From NCBI RefSeq assembly GCF_037892425.1, contig NZ_JBBKTT010000001.1, positions 2,790,001 through 2,854,000 on the forward strand: 64,000 bases of DNA, read 5' to 3'. The notes beneath the pieces are model-generated. The model was given only the letters and a program-made list of their open reading frames with translations, did not search any database and was not told the origin of the DNA. Numbering within the stretch: position 1 is the stretch's first letter; each line of letters starts with the position of its first letter. The stretch is from Lacibacter sp. H375 (GTDB taxonomy: Bacteria > Bacteroidota > Bacteroidia > Chitinophagales > Chitinophagaceae). Shown one piece after another: positions 1 through 9,321 of this stretch. Made by a program: the position numbers and the translations under genes.

Positions 1-591
1 CTCCGGCTGATGCTGGAAAGTTTTAAAGTGTATGATGTGGTTATTGAGGCGCTCAATGGAGAGGATTTAAAAACTAAAATGAAAACCAGTGGTACAATCC
101 CTGATTTAATGCTGATTGATGTAAACATGCCGGTAATGGATGGTATTGCCACCAGCAAATGGCTGAGCGAGCAATATCCGGCTATGAAGCTGATTGCACT
201 TTCTATGAACGATACTGATACAGCCATCATTGATATGATAAAAGCCGGTTGCTGTGCTTACCTGCTAAAAGATACGCACCCAAATGAACTAGAAAAAGCA
301 TTGCAGGAAGTAGCAGCAAAAGGTTATTACAATGCAGATGCAAGCAATATCAATTTCCGCAGACTTTTATTAAAGTCAAATGAGCCTCCAACCATTGTGT
401 TAACCGAAAAAGAAAAACAGTTTTTAAGTTATGCCTGCAGCGAACTCACGTACAAACAGGTAGCGGCTGAAATGAATTTAAGCGAACGTACCATTGATGG
501 TTACCGTGAAGCATTGTTTCAGAAGTTTCATGTGCAAAGCAGGGTTGGGCTTTGCCTGGAAGCTTTACGGAAAGGATTTGCAAAACTATAG
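1..591 (+). CDS. NarL/LuxR-family response regulator (5'-truncated)
   Basis: DNA-binding response regulator. The frame is open from the first base, and the first ATG (base 10) lies inside the receiver, so the true start is left of the window. What remains of the receiver shows the phospho-acceptor strand LMLIDVNMPVMDG and the conserved lysine in CAYLLKD. The C-terminus is a LuxR-type helix-turn-helix (LTEKEKQFL, YKQVAAEMNLSERTIDGY) that would bind DNA after phosphorylation. NarL regulators normally pair with HisKA_3 kinases; the receiver-kinase at 3759-4820 has such a domain, so a functional link is plausible but inferred. Confidence 0.93.
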   Translation, partial: LRLMLESFKVYDVVIEALNGEDLKTKMKTSGTIPDLMLIDVNMPVMDGIATSKWLSEQYPAMKLIALSMNDTDTAIIDMIKAGCCAYLLKDTHPNELEKALQEVAAKGYYNADASNINFRRLLLKSNEPPTIVLTEKEKQFLSYACSELTYKQVAAEMNLSERTIDGYREALFQKFHVQSRVGLCLEALRKGFAKL

Positions 592-753
592 TAGCAAAAA
601 AATAATCAAAGGAATAGATTGCTTCATACTTTGCAATGACGAAACAGCGCACAAAAGATTCGTTAATCAGTACTTACCTGTCTTATACTTCTTTTGAATC
701 CTACAAATCATGGTTCAGACAATCATCTGGGCAAAAGCCGAAGATAAATGCAC

Positions 754-783
754 AAAAAAAACGGATTCTTTTTACAGAATCCG
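754..783 (-). terminator. Intrinsic terminator of the CsbD gene
   Basis: Minus-strand hairpin: CGGATTC and GAATCCG arms (762-768 and 777-783) around an 8-nt loop, followed on the minus strand by a run of eight T. It lies 26 bases past the stop of the CsbD-like gene. Confidence 0.85.
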
Positions 784-809
784 CTTATTAAAATAGTTGA
801 GGCTCAATG

Positions 810-998
810 TTAACCAAGATCTTTTAACCACTTCACTAAATCATCTTTGGCCTTGCCGGTTTTTGTTTGAATTTTTCCCCACATCTCATCTTCTTTTCCA
901 TCTTCGTAAGTAAGATCATCATCAGTTAACTCAGCATATTGCTGTTTTAGTTTGCCTTTCCACTCATTCCATTTTCCTTTTAATTCTAACTTGTCCAT
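810..998 (-). CDS. CsbD family stress protein
   Basis: Small, highly charged 62-residue soluble protein. The N-terminus [20 protein letters not shown] and the later [13 protein letters not shown] match the CsbD family, general-stress proteins of unknown biochemical role that are often under sigma-B or ECF control. Length is typical. It is transcribed alone, away from the sensor kinase, and ends at a clear terminator. Assignment rests on motif recognition; function stays unknown. Confidence 0.85.
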   Translation of the reverse strand: MDKLELKGKWNEWKGKLKQQYAELTDDDLTYEDGKEDEMWGKIQTKTGKAKDDLVKWLKDLG

Positions 999-1484
999 AC
1001 AATCATTTTTAGGTGTTATAAATTGCGTACCCGCTTATACTGTAGGAAAACTGTGCCAGAAAAGAAGTTGTTTTCTTATCGCACAATATATGCGCATGTG
1101 CTTTTGCATGATTCTTATTGAATAGTGTGGACGTGCAGAAGTTCTTCTTTCTTTTCTTATGTGCTGGTGCGTCTTGATGATAAATAAATCGTTCGGGGCA
1201 GGTGGGGAAAAAATGCCCCAGGCATTACACTGCCGTTGTCTGTACCATTTCTTAATGCGTGTGTGTATACAATATTATGTAGCTTACAGCAGTTTATGAT
1301 TTAAGAAACACATCAGCATTAAGTTAAAAGAAGTTGCTTACAGCAACAGAACAATGCTTAATTACAATTAATCAGTTAAACAGTATAGGTGTTTCCACTT
1401 GTTTATTTCAAGTAATAACCGCTATGTGTTTTTTGCGTTCATAAAGCTAACTTGTTATTTCTTACAACCAACTTGCTTCGACTA
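999..1484. other. Long non-coding gap between CsbD gene and sensor kinase
   Basis: 486 bases separating two divergent genes, so promoters for both should lie here. I see no convincing open frame. A short inverted repeat GGGGCA/TGCCCC sits at 1195-1219. No perfect TAnnTTTG box close to either start was recognised. Confidence 0.5.
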
Positions 1485-3281
1485 ATGAAAACCATCGATC
1501 CTACATATGCTGCAACACTTCCATTGCTGAAACGGCAATCTATTCAACGGAAATTGCCTTTCCTCATTTTTATTTTATTACTTGTTATGATGCTGGCCTT
1601 TGGCTGGCTATCGTATCTCGGTATCAGCAAAACAGCAACAAGCGCTGCAAAAGAACGTTTACTTATTCTTTCGCAACAACTTGCAGGCATGTATGCACAA
1701 TCGGCCACACCTGTTATTAATGCAACAAGAACAGCGGCTGCAAGCCCTGCTGTAAAATCGTTTCTTCTTACCGGTGGCAGAGATTCTGCTGTTGCAGTGG
1801 ATCTGTTGTTACGTAAATTAAAACCTGATACCACATGGATTAATGTTGAGTTGCTTGATGCACAGCGGCAACAGGTAGTGGCAGTAGATCCGGGCAACGT
1901 GCACGACTCGTTGAAATTATCTTCCATCATTCCCGGTTATCCCACTGCAGGCGATACCGGCCTTGTAAGCAGGTTATACATAAAAGGCGAAGCGTTTTAT
2001 TATGCGTTGTGTGGGGCTGTTGTGCATGAAGGTAAAATCATAGGTTATCTTTTACGCTGGCGAAAAATGTATAACTCAAAAGCAAATATTGAACGAGTAA
2101 CGCAATTACTGGGGAATGAAGTGGCTTTATATGTTGGTAATGCCGATGGTAGTTTGTGGAGTGATTTGCGTACTGTGGTAAAAGGATTGCCGGCAACAAT
2201 TGAAACAGACAGTGCTCTTATTACTTATGCCAGAACGGGTGAAGATTTTATGGGAGCACAATCGCTGGTGCGCAATACAAAATGGAAAGTGATGGTTGCT
2301 ATGCCTCAACGAAAAGTGTTGCAGCCGGCGAAAGAGTTTTTACGCATCGCCATCAGTAGTGCTGTGCTGTTGTTGCTAATTGGCATTGTACTAACGTGGT
2401 TGCTTAGCCGCACTATTACAAGGCCACTTGAAAAGCTGGCGGTTGCTGCACGCCGTATTGCCAAAGGCGATTTTTCACAAACAGTTGAATTAAAACGTGC
2501 AGACGAATTAGGTGTACTGTCGCATGCGTTCAACGTCATGTCAAAGGAAGTGAACGACACACAGAAAAACCTGGAAGCGAACGTGGCTAAACGTACAGAA
2601 CAACTGGAAAAGGCGAACAAAGAACTGGAAGCTTTTTCTTATTCTGTATCACACGATTTACGTGCGCCATTGCGTGCTGTAAGTGGTTATGCATCGATGC
2701 TGAAAGAAGGGCATGCTGCTTCGCTTAACGAAGATGGTAAACGTATTGCTGATACCATTATAGCAAATGCCCGGATGATGGGCCAGCTGATCGATGATCT
2801 GATCGGTTTTTCACGCATCAACCGGAAAGAAACAGATATACAGGACGTAAATATGCAGGAGATGGTAGAACAGGTGATAGCTGAAGTGAAAACACAACAT
2901 ACTGAAAAGAATTATCATTTTGTAGTGCATGATTTGCCGGCGTGCAAAACGGATCCGCAATTGATAAAGCAGGTTTGGATAAACCTGGTTGATAATGCAA
3001 TGAAATATTCTTCTCTTGAACAGGAACCTTTCATCGAAATAGGTGCAACTCAATTGAATGGGAAAACAGAATACTATATAAAAGATAATGGTGTGGGATT
3101 TGATATGCAATACAGCGATAAACTGTTCGGTGTTTTTCAGCGTCTTCACGGTAACGATGAGTTTGAAGGAACAGGAATTGGTCTTGCGTTGGTAAAACGG
3201 ATCGTTGAACGACAAAATGGTTCCATACGTGCCGAGGGAAGTGTTGGCAACGGAGCAGTTTTTGCTTTCAGCCTTTCGTGA
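1485..3281 (+). CDS. HAMP sensor histidine kinase
   Basis: Inner-membrane histidine kinase of 598 residues. A TTG 33 bases upstream is in frame, but ATG at 1485 is preferred. Order of parts: TM1 about residues 24-44; a periplasmic sensor region to about 285; TM2 (VLLLLIGIVLTWLL); HAMP (ITRPLEKLAVAARRIAKGDF); a short coiled coil; HisKA with H390 in YSVSHDLRAPLRAV; and HATPase with N box NLVDNAMKYS, G1 DNGVGFD and G2 GTGIGLAL. All catalytic boxes are intact. The HisKA type resembles phytochrome-like kinases, which often use stand-alone Rcp1 receivers, and one follows 25 bases downstream. Signal unknown. Confidence 0.93.
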   Translation: MKTIDPTYAATLPLLKRQSIQRKLPFLIFILLLVMMLAFGWLSYLGISKTATSAAKERLLILSQQLAGMYAQSATPVINATRTAAASPAVKSFLLTGGRDSAVAVDLLLRKLKPDTTWINVELLDAQRQQVVAVDPGNVHDSLKLSSIIPGYPTAGDTGLVSRLYIKGEAFYYALCGAVVHEGKIIGYLLRWRKMYNSKANIERVTQLLGNEVALYVGNADGSLWSDLRTVVKGLPATIETDSALITYARTGEDFMGAQSLVRNTKWKVMVAMPQRKVLQPAKEFLRIAISSAVLLLLIGIVLTWLLSRTITRPLEKLAVAARRIAKGDFSQTVELKRADELGVLSHAFNVMSKEVNDTQKNLEANVAKRTEQLEKANKELEAFSYSVSHDLRAPLRAVSGYASMLKEGHAASLNEDGKRIADTIIANARMMGQLIDDLIGFSRINRKETDIQDVNMQEMVEQVIAEVKTQHTEKNYHFVVHDLPACKTDPQLIKQVWINLVDNAMKYSSLEQEPFIEIGATQLNGKTEYYIKDNGVGFDMQYSDKLFGVFQRLHGNDEFEGTGIGLALVKRIVERQNGSIRAEGSVGNGAVFAFSLS

Positions 3282-3306
3282 TTATTAATTTTTAAAACGA
3301 TGATTT

Positions 3307-3750
3307 ATGTTACAGGAAGTGGAAATATTACTGGTAGAAGATAATATGGCTGATGCAGAGTTAACCATCAGGGCACTTAATAGGGCTAAGATCGCAAACA
3401 GTATTCTGCATTTGAAAGACGGAGCAGAAGCGCTTGATTATTTCTTCGGGAAAGGTATTTATTCCGGAAGGGATCTTACTAAATTACCTAAGGTTATATT
3501 GCTGGATATAAAAATGCCAAAGGTTGATGGTATTGAAGTGCTGCGTCAACTCAAGGCCAGTGAGCACACGAAGTTTATTCCTGTTGTTATTATGACCTCC
3601 TCAAACGAAGAGAGCGATATTTTTTCAAGCTACCAGCTTGGTGTAAACAGCTATGTGGTAAAGCCGGTTGGGTTTGAAGATTTTGCAAAAGCGGTTGGAG
3701 AACTGGGGTTGTATTGGATGTTGTTGAATAAGTCGGTCAACAAGTTGTAA
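3307..3750 (+). CDS. Rcp1-like single-domain response regulator
   Basis: 147-residue stand-alone receiver. Acidic pocket LLVEDN near the N-terminus, phospho-acceptor D67 in [15 protein letters not shown] in VVIMTSS and lysine in YVVKPVGF are all present. The long loop before the Asp strand ([12 protein letters not shown]) is typical of Rcp1-type regulators that work with bacteriophytochrome-like kinases. It has no output domain, so it probably relays phosphate or binds a partner. It lies between the kinase at 1485 and the receiver-kinase at 3759, with 8 bases to the latter: likely one operon. Confidence 0.92.
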   Translation: MLQEVEILLVEDNMADAELTIRALNRAKIANSILHLKDGAEALDYFFGKGIYSGRDLTKLPKVILLDIKMPKVDGIEVLRQLKASEHTKFIPVVIMTSSNEESDIFSSYQLGVNSYVVKPVGFEDFAKAVGELGLYWMLLNKSVNKL

Positions 3751-3758
3751 ATACAATT

Positions 3759-4820
3759 ATGAAAAAGGTATTGCACATTGCACACATTGAGGATCTTGAT
3801 TCTGATGCAGAATTGGTAGCGTATGTGTTGAAAAAAGGAGGCATTAATTGTGTAATAAGCAGGGCTATAAACCGGCAACAGTTTGAAGAATTGCTTGCCT
3901 ATAGCAGACCCGATCTTATTCTTAGTGATCATTCACTTCCATCGTTTAATTCGCAGGAAGCATTACAGATCTCGCAAAGGTTTGATGCTACCATTCCGTT
4001 TATTCTTATCACTTCAACTGTTTCAGAAGATTATGCGGTGCAGATCATGAAACAGGGTGCCTCTGATTATATTTTAAAAGACAGGATGCAGCGGTTACCC
4101 AATGCCGTTACAGCAGCCATGGACAAGTATGAAGCAGAAACAGCATTGGCCAGGCAACGTATTATACAGGAAAAACTGCTGGTACGCACAGGCATCAGGG
4201 CACAGGAAAAAGTACGGAATGAAATTGGTATTGAACTGCACGATAATATTAACCAGATACTGGCAGCTTCAAAACTTTTCCTTGATAAGGCACTGAAGCA
4301 AACCACTGAGCAGGAAGACTTGCTTGTGCGTTGCAAGGATCATCTTGTTAATGCCATTGAAGAGATCAGGCGTTTATCGCACCAGATCGTTACACCTTCG
4401 CTTGAAAGCATCAGCTTGTGCCAGATTATACGTGATCTTGTTGAAGATGTGCATCAAAGTTCGTCGCTGCAAATAAGTTTTACAGCCAATGATTTTGATG
4501 AAGAGCATGTAGGAAGGGATCTAAAACTAACTATCTATAGAATTGTGCAGGAACAGTTGAATAATATTCTGAAGCATAGCGAAGCTGGCAATGCGTACAT
4601 AAAAATTTATCCGGATGCAGAATCACTTATCCTGTTGATAGGTGATGATGGCAAAGGTGCTAACCTCGATGAAAAGGGGAGTGGTATTGGTCTCAATAAT
4701 ATTAAAAACAGGGTAGATTATTTTGATGGTGAACTGAATATTCAAACCTCTCCGGGCAAAGGGTTTACGTTGAAAGCAAAAATACCGGTTACTGAGCTGT
4801 CAGAATTGGCTGTGGAATAA
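3759..4820 (+). CDS. Receiver / HisKA_3 histidine kinase hybrid
   Basis: Cytosolic 353-residue hybrid. Residues 1-120 form a receiver with D57 in DLILSDHSLPSF and lysine in YILKDRM. A helical linker leads to a HisKA_3 (NarX-type) dimerisation domain with H161 in IGIELHDNINQILAAS, then HATPase (QEQLNNILKHS, GDDGKGA, GSGIGLNNIKNR). Having a receiver N-terminal to a kinase suggests phosphate input from the kinase at 1485 and output to a NarL-type regulator, perhaps the one at 1-591. No membrane segment. Eight bases downstream of the Rcp1-like gene. Confidence 0.93.
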   Translation: MKKVLHIAHIEDLDSDAELVAYVLKKGGINCVISRAINRQQFEELLAYSRPDLILSDHSLPSFNSQEALQISQRFDATIPFILITSTVSEDYAVQIMKQGASDYILKDRMQRLPNAVTAAMDKYEAETALARQRIIQEKLLVRTGIRAQEKVRNEIGIELHDNINQILAASKLFLDKALKQTTEQEDLLVRCKDHLVNAIEEIRRLSHQIVTPSLESISLCQIIRDLVEDVHQSSSLQISFTANDFDEEHVGRDLKLTIYRIVQEQLNNILKHSEAGNAYIKIYPDAESLILLIGDDGKGANLDEKGSGIGLNNIKNRVDYFDGELNIQTSPGKGFTLKAKIPVTELSELAVE

Positions 4821-5057
4821 AACTATTATTTCTTCTTTACATTTCTTAGTGTTCGGGATTGGCTCTACCCATATCAATCAGATACATTGTGATTAAAATA
4901 TACCAATACCGCTTACCAGATACAGGAATAGTTGATACAGGGCCTCAGTAGAAAACCCTAAATATGCAAACGAATGCCATCAAAACTGAGCGTTCAATAG
5001 TTTTTGCTATATATTCGAACTTGACTTTATTACCCAATATCCTGAATCTCCTTTTGT

Positions 5058-6260
5058 ATGAACAGCTCTTCATCCTTTGATGATGTTGTTAAGCACAACG
5101 TTTTAACCGGGTTCAACCGGTTTATTTATCTCGCACTTCTTGCCATAGGCATCAACATTGCAGATAGTGTGCAATCAGGCTACGGTGATTTTTATGATGT
5201 ATACGTCCTTTGTATTGCTGCTTGTTTTCTGATTTTTTCGTTGGTGCTTCATTACAGAAAATATACCTTATGGGCAAAGCTGGTTTCTGCATTAACATTT
5301 AATGTGGCATTCATGCTCATTGGGCTGCACATGGGTGTTAAAAGTGCAACCTACCTGTATTATTTTCCTCTTATCCTGGCTTACATTTATATGTTTCGAA
5401 CGGAACGTAAAAAACAGTATGTAATCATTTTTTCGGCTGTTACTATCTGTTTCCTGTTTGTATCATTGATCTTTTCAGATGATAATTTTCAATACCCGCC
5501 TGAACAGATCACTGAAGCGAAACGTACATTTTATCTTTCTTTTTTTATTTCCTTTTCATTAACCGTTTATTACTTTATTCTCATTTACAATTACCAGGAA
5601 AAACTGTATAGCCGCATTCTTTCACTTGAAGCCAGCAACAGGAAGCAGGAGTTGCGTTCTGTTATTGAAAAACAGGAAACAGCTAACCAGAATATTGTGT
5701 ATGAGTTAAGAGACAGTGTAAACCAAATGCTGGCAGCATCAAAAATGTACCTGGGTGAAGGAATTGCAAAAAACGGCGACAAAGAATTGCTTTCTAAAAG
5801 TTACTCGCTTACAAACGATGCCATTAATGCGGTAACCATGTTGTGTATTAAACTGCATCCCGCTGTTATTGCAGATATTGGTTTGGTTGATGGTACCCGT
5901 GAATATATTGTTGAGTTAAAAAAAGTAAACAACATTCATGTTCGGTTTGAGTATTGTGACCTTGCTGTTGAAACAATCAGCCAGAACGATAAGTTATCTG
6001 TTTTCAGAATTTTGCAGGATTATTTAGACATTGTGCTAAACAATTCTTCCGCCACAAAAGTTGTGCTAAATGTAATGTATAAACCTCCGCAGGTAACGCT
6101 TATGCTCAGCCAAAATGATCTTAAGTTTAATTTTGTAAAAGCCGTCAAAAACTCCACACAAAGCAGTATCAATAACCGCATAACTTACTTCAATGGGGTT
6201 GTTCATCAAAAGATCAGCGACGATTTTGAAACTTCCTTTATTGAGCTTTGTGTTGGGTAA
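5058..6260 (+). CDS. Degenerate membrane histidine kinase (pseudokinase)
   Basis: 400 residues. Five or six hydrophobic segments fill residues 21-178, a 7TM-like sensor layout, followed by a coiled coil. Residues 210-230 clearly match the HisKA_3 box of the gene at 3759 (VNQMLAASKMYL against INQILAASKLFL), but the phospho-accepting His is Arg218 (codon AGA at 5709-5711). The C-terminus keeps the fold (LSVFRILQDYLDIVLNNS) yet lacks the DxGxG and GxGxG nucleotide motifs. It cannot autophosphorylate by the usual route. It may act as a sensor or scaffold that pairs with an active kinase of this cluster. Confidence 0.88.
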   Translation: MNSSSSFDDVVKHNVLTGFNRFIYLALLAIGINIADSVQSGYGDFYDVYVLCIAACFLIFSLVLHYRKYTLWAKLVSALTFNVAFMLIGLHMGVKSATYLYYFPLILAYIYMFRTERKKQYVIIFSAVTICFLFVSLIFSDDNFQYPPEQITEAKRTFYLSFFISFSLTVYYFILIYNYQEKLYSRILSLEASNRKQELRSVIEKQETANQNIVYELRDSVNQMLAASKMYLGEGIAKNGDKELLSKSYSLTNDAINAVTMLCIKLHPAVIADIGLVDGTREYIVELKKVNNIHVRFEYCDLAVETISQNDKLSVFRILQDYLDIVLNNSSATKVVLNVMYKPPQVTLMLSQNDLKFNFVKAVKNSTQSSINNRITYFNGVVHQKISDDFETSFIELCVG

Positions 6261-6405
6261 CAGAAATAGCAGGTTGCTTACCTTCCTCACAGGGCATTAA
6301 AATACAGGTGGTTAACAAAAAATGGCATTGATGATATGCTTGTATTTTAGTAACAACTCTCAACTGGCCTCATATTTGAAATACTGTATGTATAAAACAT
6401 ACACT

Positions 6406-6615
6406 ATGGCACAAGAAAAAGAAATAAAAAAGAAAAAAGCAGATGAAAAAGCTCCTCCTATAAAACCCGATCCTGAAACACTGCATAAAACAGATCCACA
6501 GGATAATATGAAAGGGCCCATCTCTTCAATTGTGAATGGTGTTAAAGATGTGGTGGAAGAAAATGACCAGGAATCAAAAGAAGAAGCTACAAAGAAGAGA
6601 GATGAACATATGTAA
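6406..6615 (+). CDS. Small lysine/glutamate-rich hypothetical protein
   Basis: 69-residue soluble, highly charged protein. It opens with a Lys-rich stretch (KEIKKKKADEK), has a proline-containing middle and an acidic, probably helical C-terminus. An in-frame ATG at 6322 would add a hydrophobic leader without family support, so the start at 6406 (ATGGCACAAG) is chosen. I do not recognise a family. Convergent with the DUF1080 gene; a strong inverted repeat separates them. Confidence 0.6.
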   Translation: MAQEKEIKKKKADEKAPPIKPDPETLHKTDPQDNMKGPISSIVNGVKDVVEENDQESKEEATKKRDEHM

Positions 6616-6653
6616 AAGAGAGTTAAGAATATGTTCCAGGTTTTTAAGTTACG

Positions 6654-6692
6654 CCATTCCTTCTGGTAGTTATATGTAAACAGAAGGAATGG
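6654..6692. terminator. Inverted repeat between convergent genes
   Basis: Perfect 12-bp arms CCATTCCTTCTG and CAGAAGGAATGG (6654-6665, 6681-6692) with a 15-nt loop. It lies between the ends of the genes at 6615 and 6709. There is no clean T-tract on either side, so it may be an atypical bidirectional terminator or an mRNA-end stabiliser. Confidence 0.55.
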
Positions 6693-6708
6693 TATAGCTG
6701 TGTCTGTT

Positions 6709-7503
6709 TTATAATCTCCTGATCCAGATATTGCGGTATTGTGTTTTACAGCTATGATCCTGTAAAGCAATTACATCTTCACCATGCGCAGAGGGGTAAT
6801 TGTGTAAGCCAATATAATTAGTAAGTCCGGTGATCGTTACATTGTTCTGAACAAGGACACCATTGTGCAGCACGGTGATTCTTGCAGGAGCATCCAGGTC
6901 GCCATTTGCTTTGAAACGTGGCGCTGTATAAATGATATCGTAGGTATTCCATTCTGCAGGACTGCGCATTACATTCACCAACGGCGCATGATCTTTATAA
7001 ATACTTCCTGCCTGTCCGTTACGATATGTCCGATTGTTATAGGAGTCTAGTATCTGCAATTCATAACGGTTTTGGAAAAACACACCACTGTTGCCCCGGT
7101 TTTGTCCACCAGCTTCTACTTCGTCGGGTGCACTCCATTCAATGTGTAACTGGCAATCACCAAAAGGAAGTTTGGTTTCAATGCCACCGGTGCCGGGTAC
7201 TACTTCAAAGTAATCATTATTAATGATCTTCCATGCTGGTGCTTTTGTTTTATCCCGCTGGCTAACCCATTGATCAAGATTTTTGCCGTCAAACAAAACA
7301 ATTGCATCTGATGATGCTTCCCCGGCTTTTTTCCCCGGCGTAATTACTTTTACCTCGGGTTCCCAAATCTCTGTCATCTCTGGTCTCATAGGCATAGGCG
7401 ATGTGGGAGGTGGCGTACTTACATAAGGTTTTTGTTGTGCCACTGACACGGAAAAAGAAAAAAGAGAAACGGTCAACAGACCAATCATGCTAGTAGATTT
7501 CAT
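6709..7503 (-). CDS. DUF1080 (3-keto-disaccharide hydrolase-type) secreted protein
   Basis: 264 residues with a Sec signal peptide (about 1-22, ending SVSVAQQ). The mature part has the DUF1080 LamG-like beta-sandwich signature: IVLFDGKNLDQWVS, the DCQLHIEW strand, NSGVFFQNRYELQILDS and a C-terminal IALQDHSCKTQYRNIWIRRL. Family members are extracytoplasmic and several cleave 3-keto glycosides; substrate here is unknown. It has its own transcription unit, since a terminator separates it from the gene upstream on the same strand. Confidence 0.9.
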   Translation of the reverse strand: MKSTSMIGLLTVSLFSFSVSVAQQKPYVSTPPPTSPMPMRPEMTEIWEPEVKVITPGKKAGEASSDAIVLFDGKNLDQWVSQRDKTKAPAWKIINNDYFEVVPGTGGIETKLPFGDCQLHIEWSAPDEVEAGGQNRGNSGVFFQNRYELQILDSYNNRTYRNGQAGSIYKDHAPLVNVMRSPAEWNTYDIIYTAPRFKANGDLDAPARITVLHNGVLVQNNVTITGLTNYIGLHNYPSAHGEDVIALQDHSCKTQYRNIWIRRL

Positions 7504-7531
7504 TTGTAAGAATTATGCGATGTTGATGTAT

Positions 7532-7555
7532 AAAAAAAGGCAGCTGATTGCTGCC
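7532..7555 (-). terminator. Intrinsic terminator of the thioredoxin-MORN gene
   Basis: Minus-strand hairpin with GGCAGC and GCTGCC arms (7550-7555 and 7539-7544), 5-nt loop, then seven T (7532-7538 read on the minus strand). It lies 36 bases past the stop at 7591 and ahead of the DUF1080 gene. Confidence 0.87.
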
Positions 7556-7590
7556 CTTAAATTTATAGAAATATAGAGGAATGTGAAAAA

Positions 7591-9132
7591 CTATTCTTTT
7601 CCCTCATTCTTAATAGCGTCTTCAATAGCATAAATATTATCGGTAATGAGTTTTGTGTTGAGTCGTTCTCCTTTTCCTACTTTCAACACAGGATCAGGGA
7701 TCGAAGCAACTTTATTTCCCTGTTTATCGAAGTACTCTTTTGTATTGGTCGTGTAATCAAGTTTTTCTTTAGGGGTACCGTTCTCGTACCAGCTCATCGC
7801 TTTGCCACTTGGTTCATTGTTGAAAAAAGTTGCTTCAAACTTCTTCTGCCCGTTTTCATACCAGGCTATATATTTACCGTTAACCGTGCTCTCGTCTTTC
7901 ATTGTTGCCTTCATTAACAATTCTCCATTGCTGTAGAATTGAGTGAGCTCAAATAGATTTCCCGTTTCCTGCATTTCTAAAAACGGTATGCCCTTGGCAT
8001 CAATATACTTCACTGTCTTGTTGCCATCTGTCACTTTCGTTTCAATAGCCGATTTGCCATTTTCATGAAAATATTTGGGATCAACAGTGCTGCTCATTTC
8101 ACCATTTTCAAAAAGTGCTTCGAATTTAAGCTTGCCGTTTTCGTACCAACCTGTGCATTTGCCGTGCATTTTTCCGTTTGCCCAGTTTGTTTCTTTTCTT
8201 TTTTTACCTGATTCATAATAATGATAGAATATGCCTGTTGCAAAACCACCTGTATACGTGCCAACATTGGCAGTTTTTCCGTTTGCATGATATTTTGTCC
8301 ACTTACCTTCAAGTTTCCCGTAAGCATAAGTATACTCATACTGCAATTCGCCTGTATTGTAATAACCCAGTGTGCGGCCATTCAAAACATTTTCGCTGTA
8401 GTTCGACTCGCTTGATAGTTTGCCATCCTCGTAGTAGTATTGGTATTTTCCCCTGCGTACTAACGGAAAGGGAAGTGTTGCTTCTCCGCTCATCTGCAAA
8501 CGGCCATTTTTATAATAGTCGTTAACCACCCAGTTATTGTCGTCTTTCTTAGAAATAAGACGGTAATACAATGCATCTGCTTCTGCAGCAGGAAACCAGT
8601 CTTTATCATAAAATACTTTTTTTGCCTGTATTTCTTTTCGTTTGATTTGACCGGCCAGTTTGTATGCTTTCTTTATATCGAGAGTGTAAGCGGTATGTGT
8701 ATAGATCACCTGCTGGTTGTCATCCATAAAAAAGATCACCGGTGCTTTGGTGGTGTACATTGCCTGCATCAGTTGCTGCGATTTGTCGAATAATACTTCC
8801 ACATTTTTCCAACGGTTTGCTTTGGAGAATACTTCGCTTGAGGTTAAACTTTTATCAACATTCACCGCCACTATTTTTACGTTTGATGTTGTGCCAAGCG
8901 TGCTGTAATTATTATCAAGATCGGTAATAAGTTGTACGCAGGGCGTGCACCATGCTTCCGAATAGGTGAGTACAATAACAGGGTTGTCGAAATCTGAAAT
9001 AGAGGCTGTGCTTACACTGTTGCCTGTTTTATTTATCAATACAGCTTTGGGTAAACCTGTTGTTGATTGTGCCTGCAGTAATGTAATTGAAAAAGCGAGC
9101 AGGAGAGTAGGTACGAGTTTTCGGTACAACAT
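7591..9132 (-). CDS. Thioredoxin-like domain fused to MORN/YwqK repeats
   Basis: 513 residues with a signal peptide (cleavage near LLQAQ). Residues 25-165 are a TlpA/thioredoxin-like domain with the CxxC site in SEAWCTPCVQL, so it should act in periplasmic thiol-disulfide exchange. From about residue 200 to 480 run MORN-type repeats of the YwqK family (for example WYENGKLKFEALFENG and WYENGQKKFEATFFNN). Such repeats usually mediate protein or membrane contacts. Its own terminator follows. The combination is noted as a finding. Confidence 0.88.
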   Translation of the reverse strand: MLYRKLVPTLLLAFSITLLQAQSTTGLPKAVLINKTGNSVSTASISDFDNPVIVLTYSEAWCTPCVQLITDLDNNYSTLGTTSNVKIVAVNVDKSLTSSEVFSKANRWKNVEVLFDKSQQLMQAMYTTKAPVIFFMDDNQQVIYTHTAYTLDIKKAYKLAGQIKRKEIQAKKVFYDKDWFPAAEADALYYRLISKKDDNNWVVNDYYKNGRLQMSGEATLPFPLVRRGKYQYYYEDGKLSSESNYSENVLNGRTLGYYNTGELQYEYTYAYGKLEGKWTKYHANGKTANVGTYTGGFATGIFYHYYESGKKRKETNWANGKMHGKCTGWYENGKLKFEALFENGEMSSTVDPKYFHENGKSAIETKVTDGNKTVKYIDAKGIPFLEMQETGNLFELTQFYSNGELLMKATMKDESTVNGKYIAWYENGQKKFEATFFNNEPSGKAMSWYENGTPKEKLDYTTNTKEYFDKQGNKVASIPDPVLKVGKGERLNTKLITDNIYAIEDAIKNEGKE

Positions 9133-9321
9133 GAGAAATTTGGTTTGATTGAGCTTGGCAATGATACAAAAAAATATGCCTCAACTATTACCTTACAGCC
9201 TGTCGGAATTAAGGTTAATAAATGTGAGTGCATTGCTCAAAAATAAGCGCATTCTTTGTGAGCAACAATACTCCAAAAGGAGTACTGTATAAGTGTAAAT
9301 GTTTAGATTTTGTTGCAGGAA

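Noticed and set aside
1195-1219. GGGGCA/TGCCCC hairpin as a terminator or operator
   Set aside because: Only 6-bp arms, no T-tract, and no gene ending nearby.
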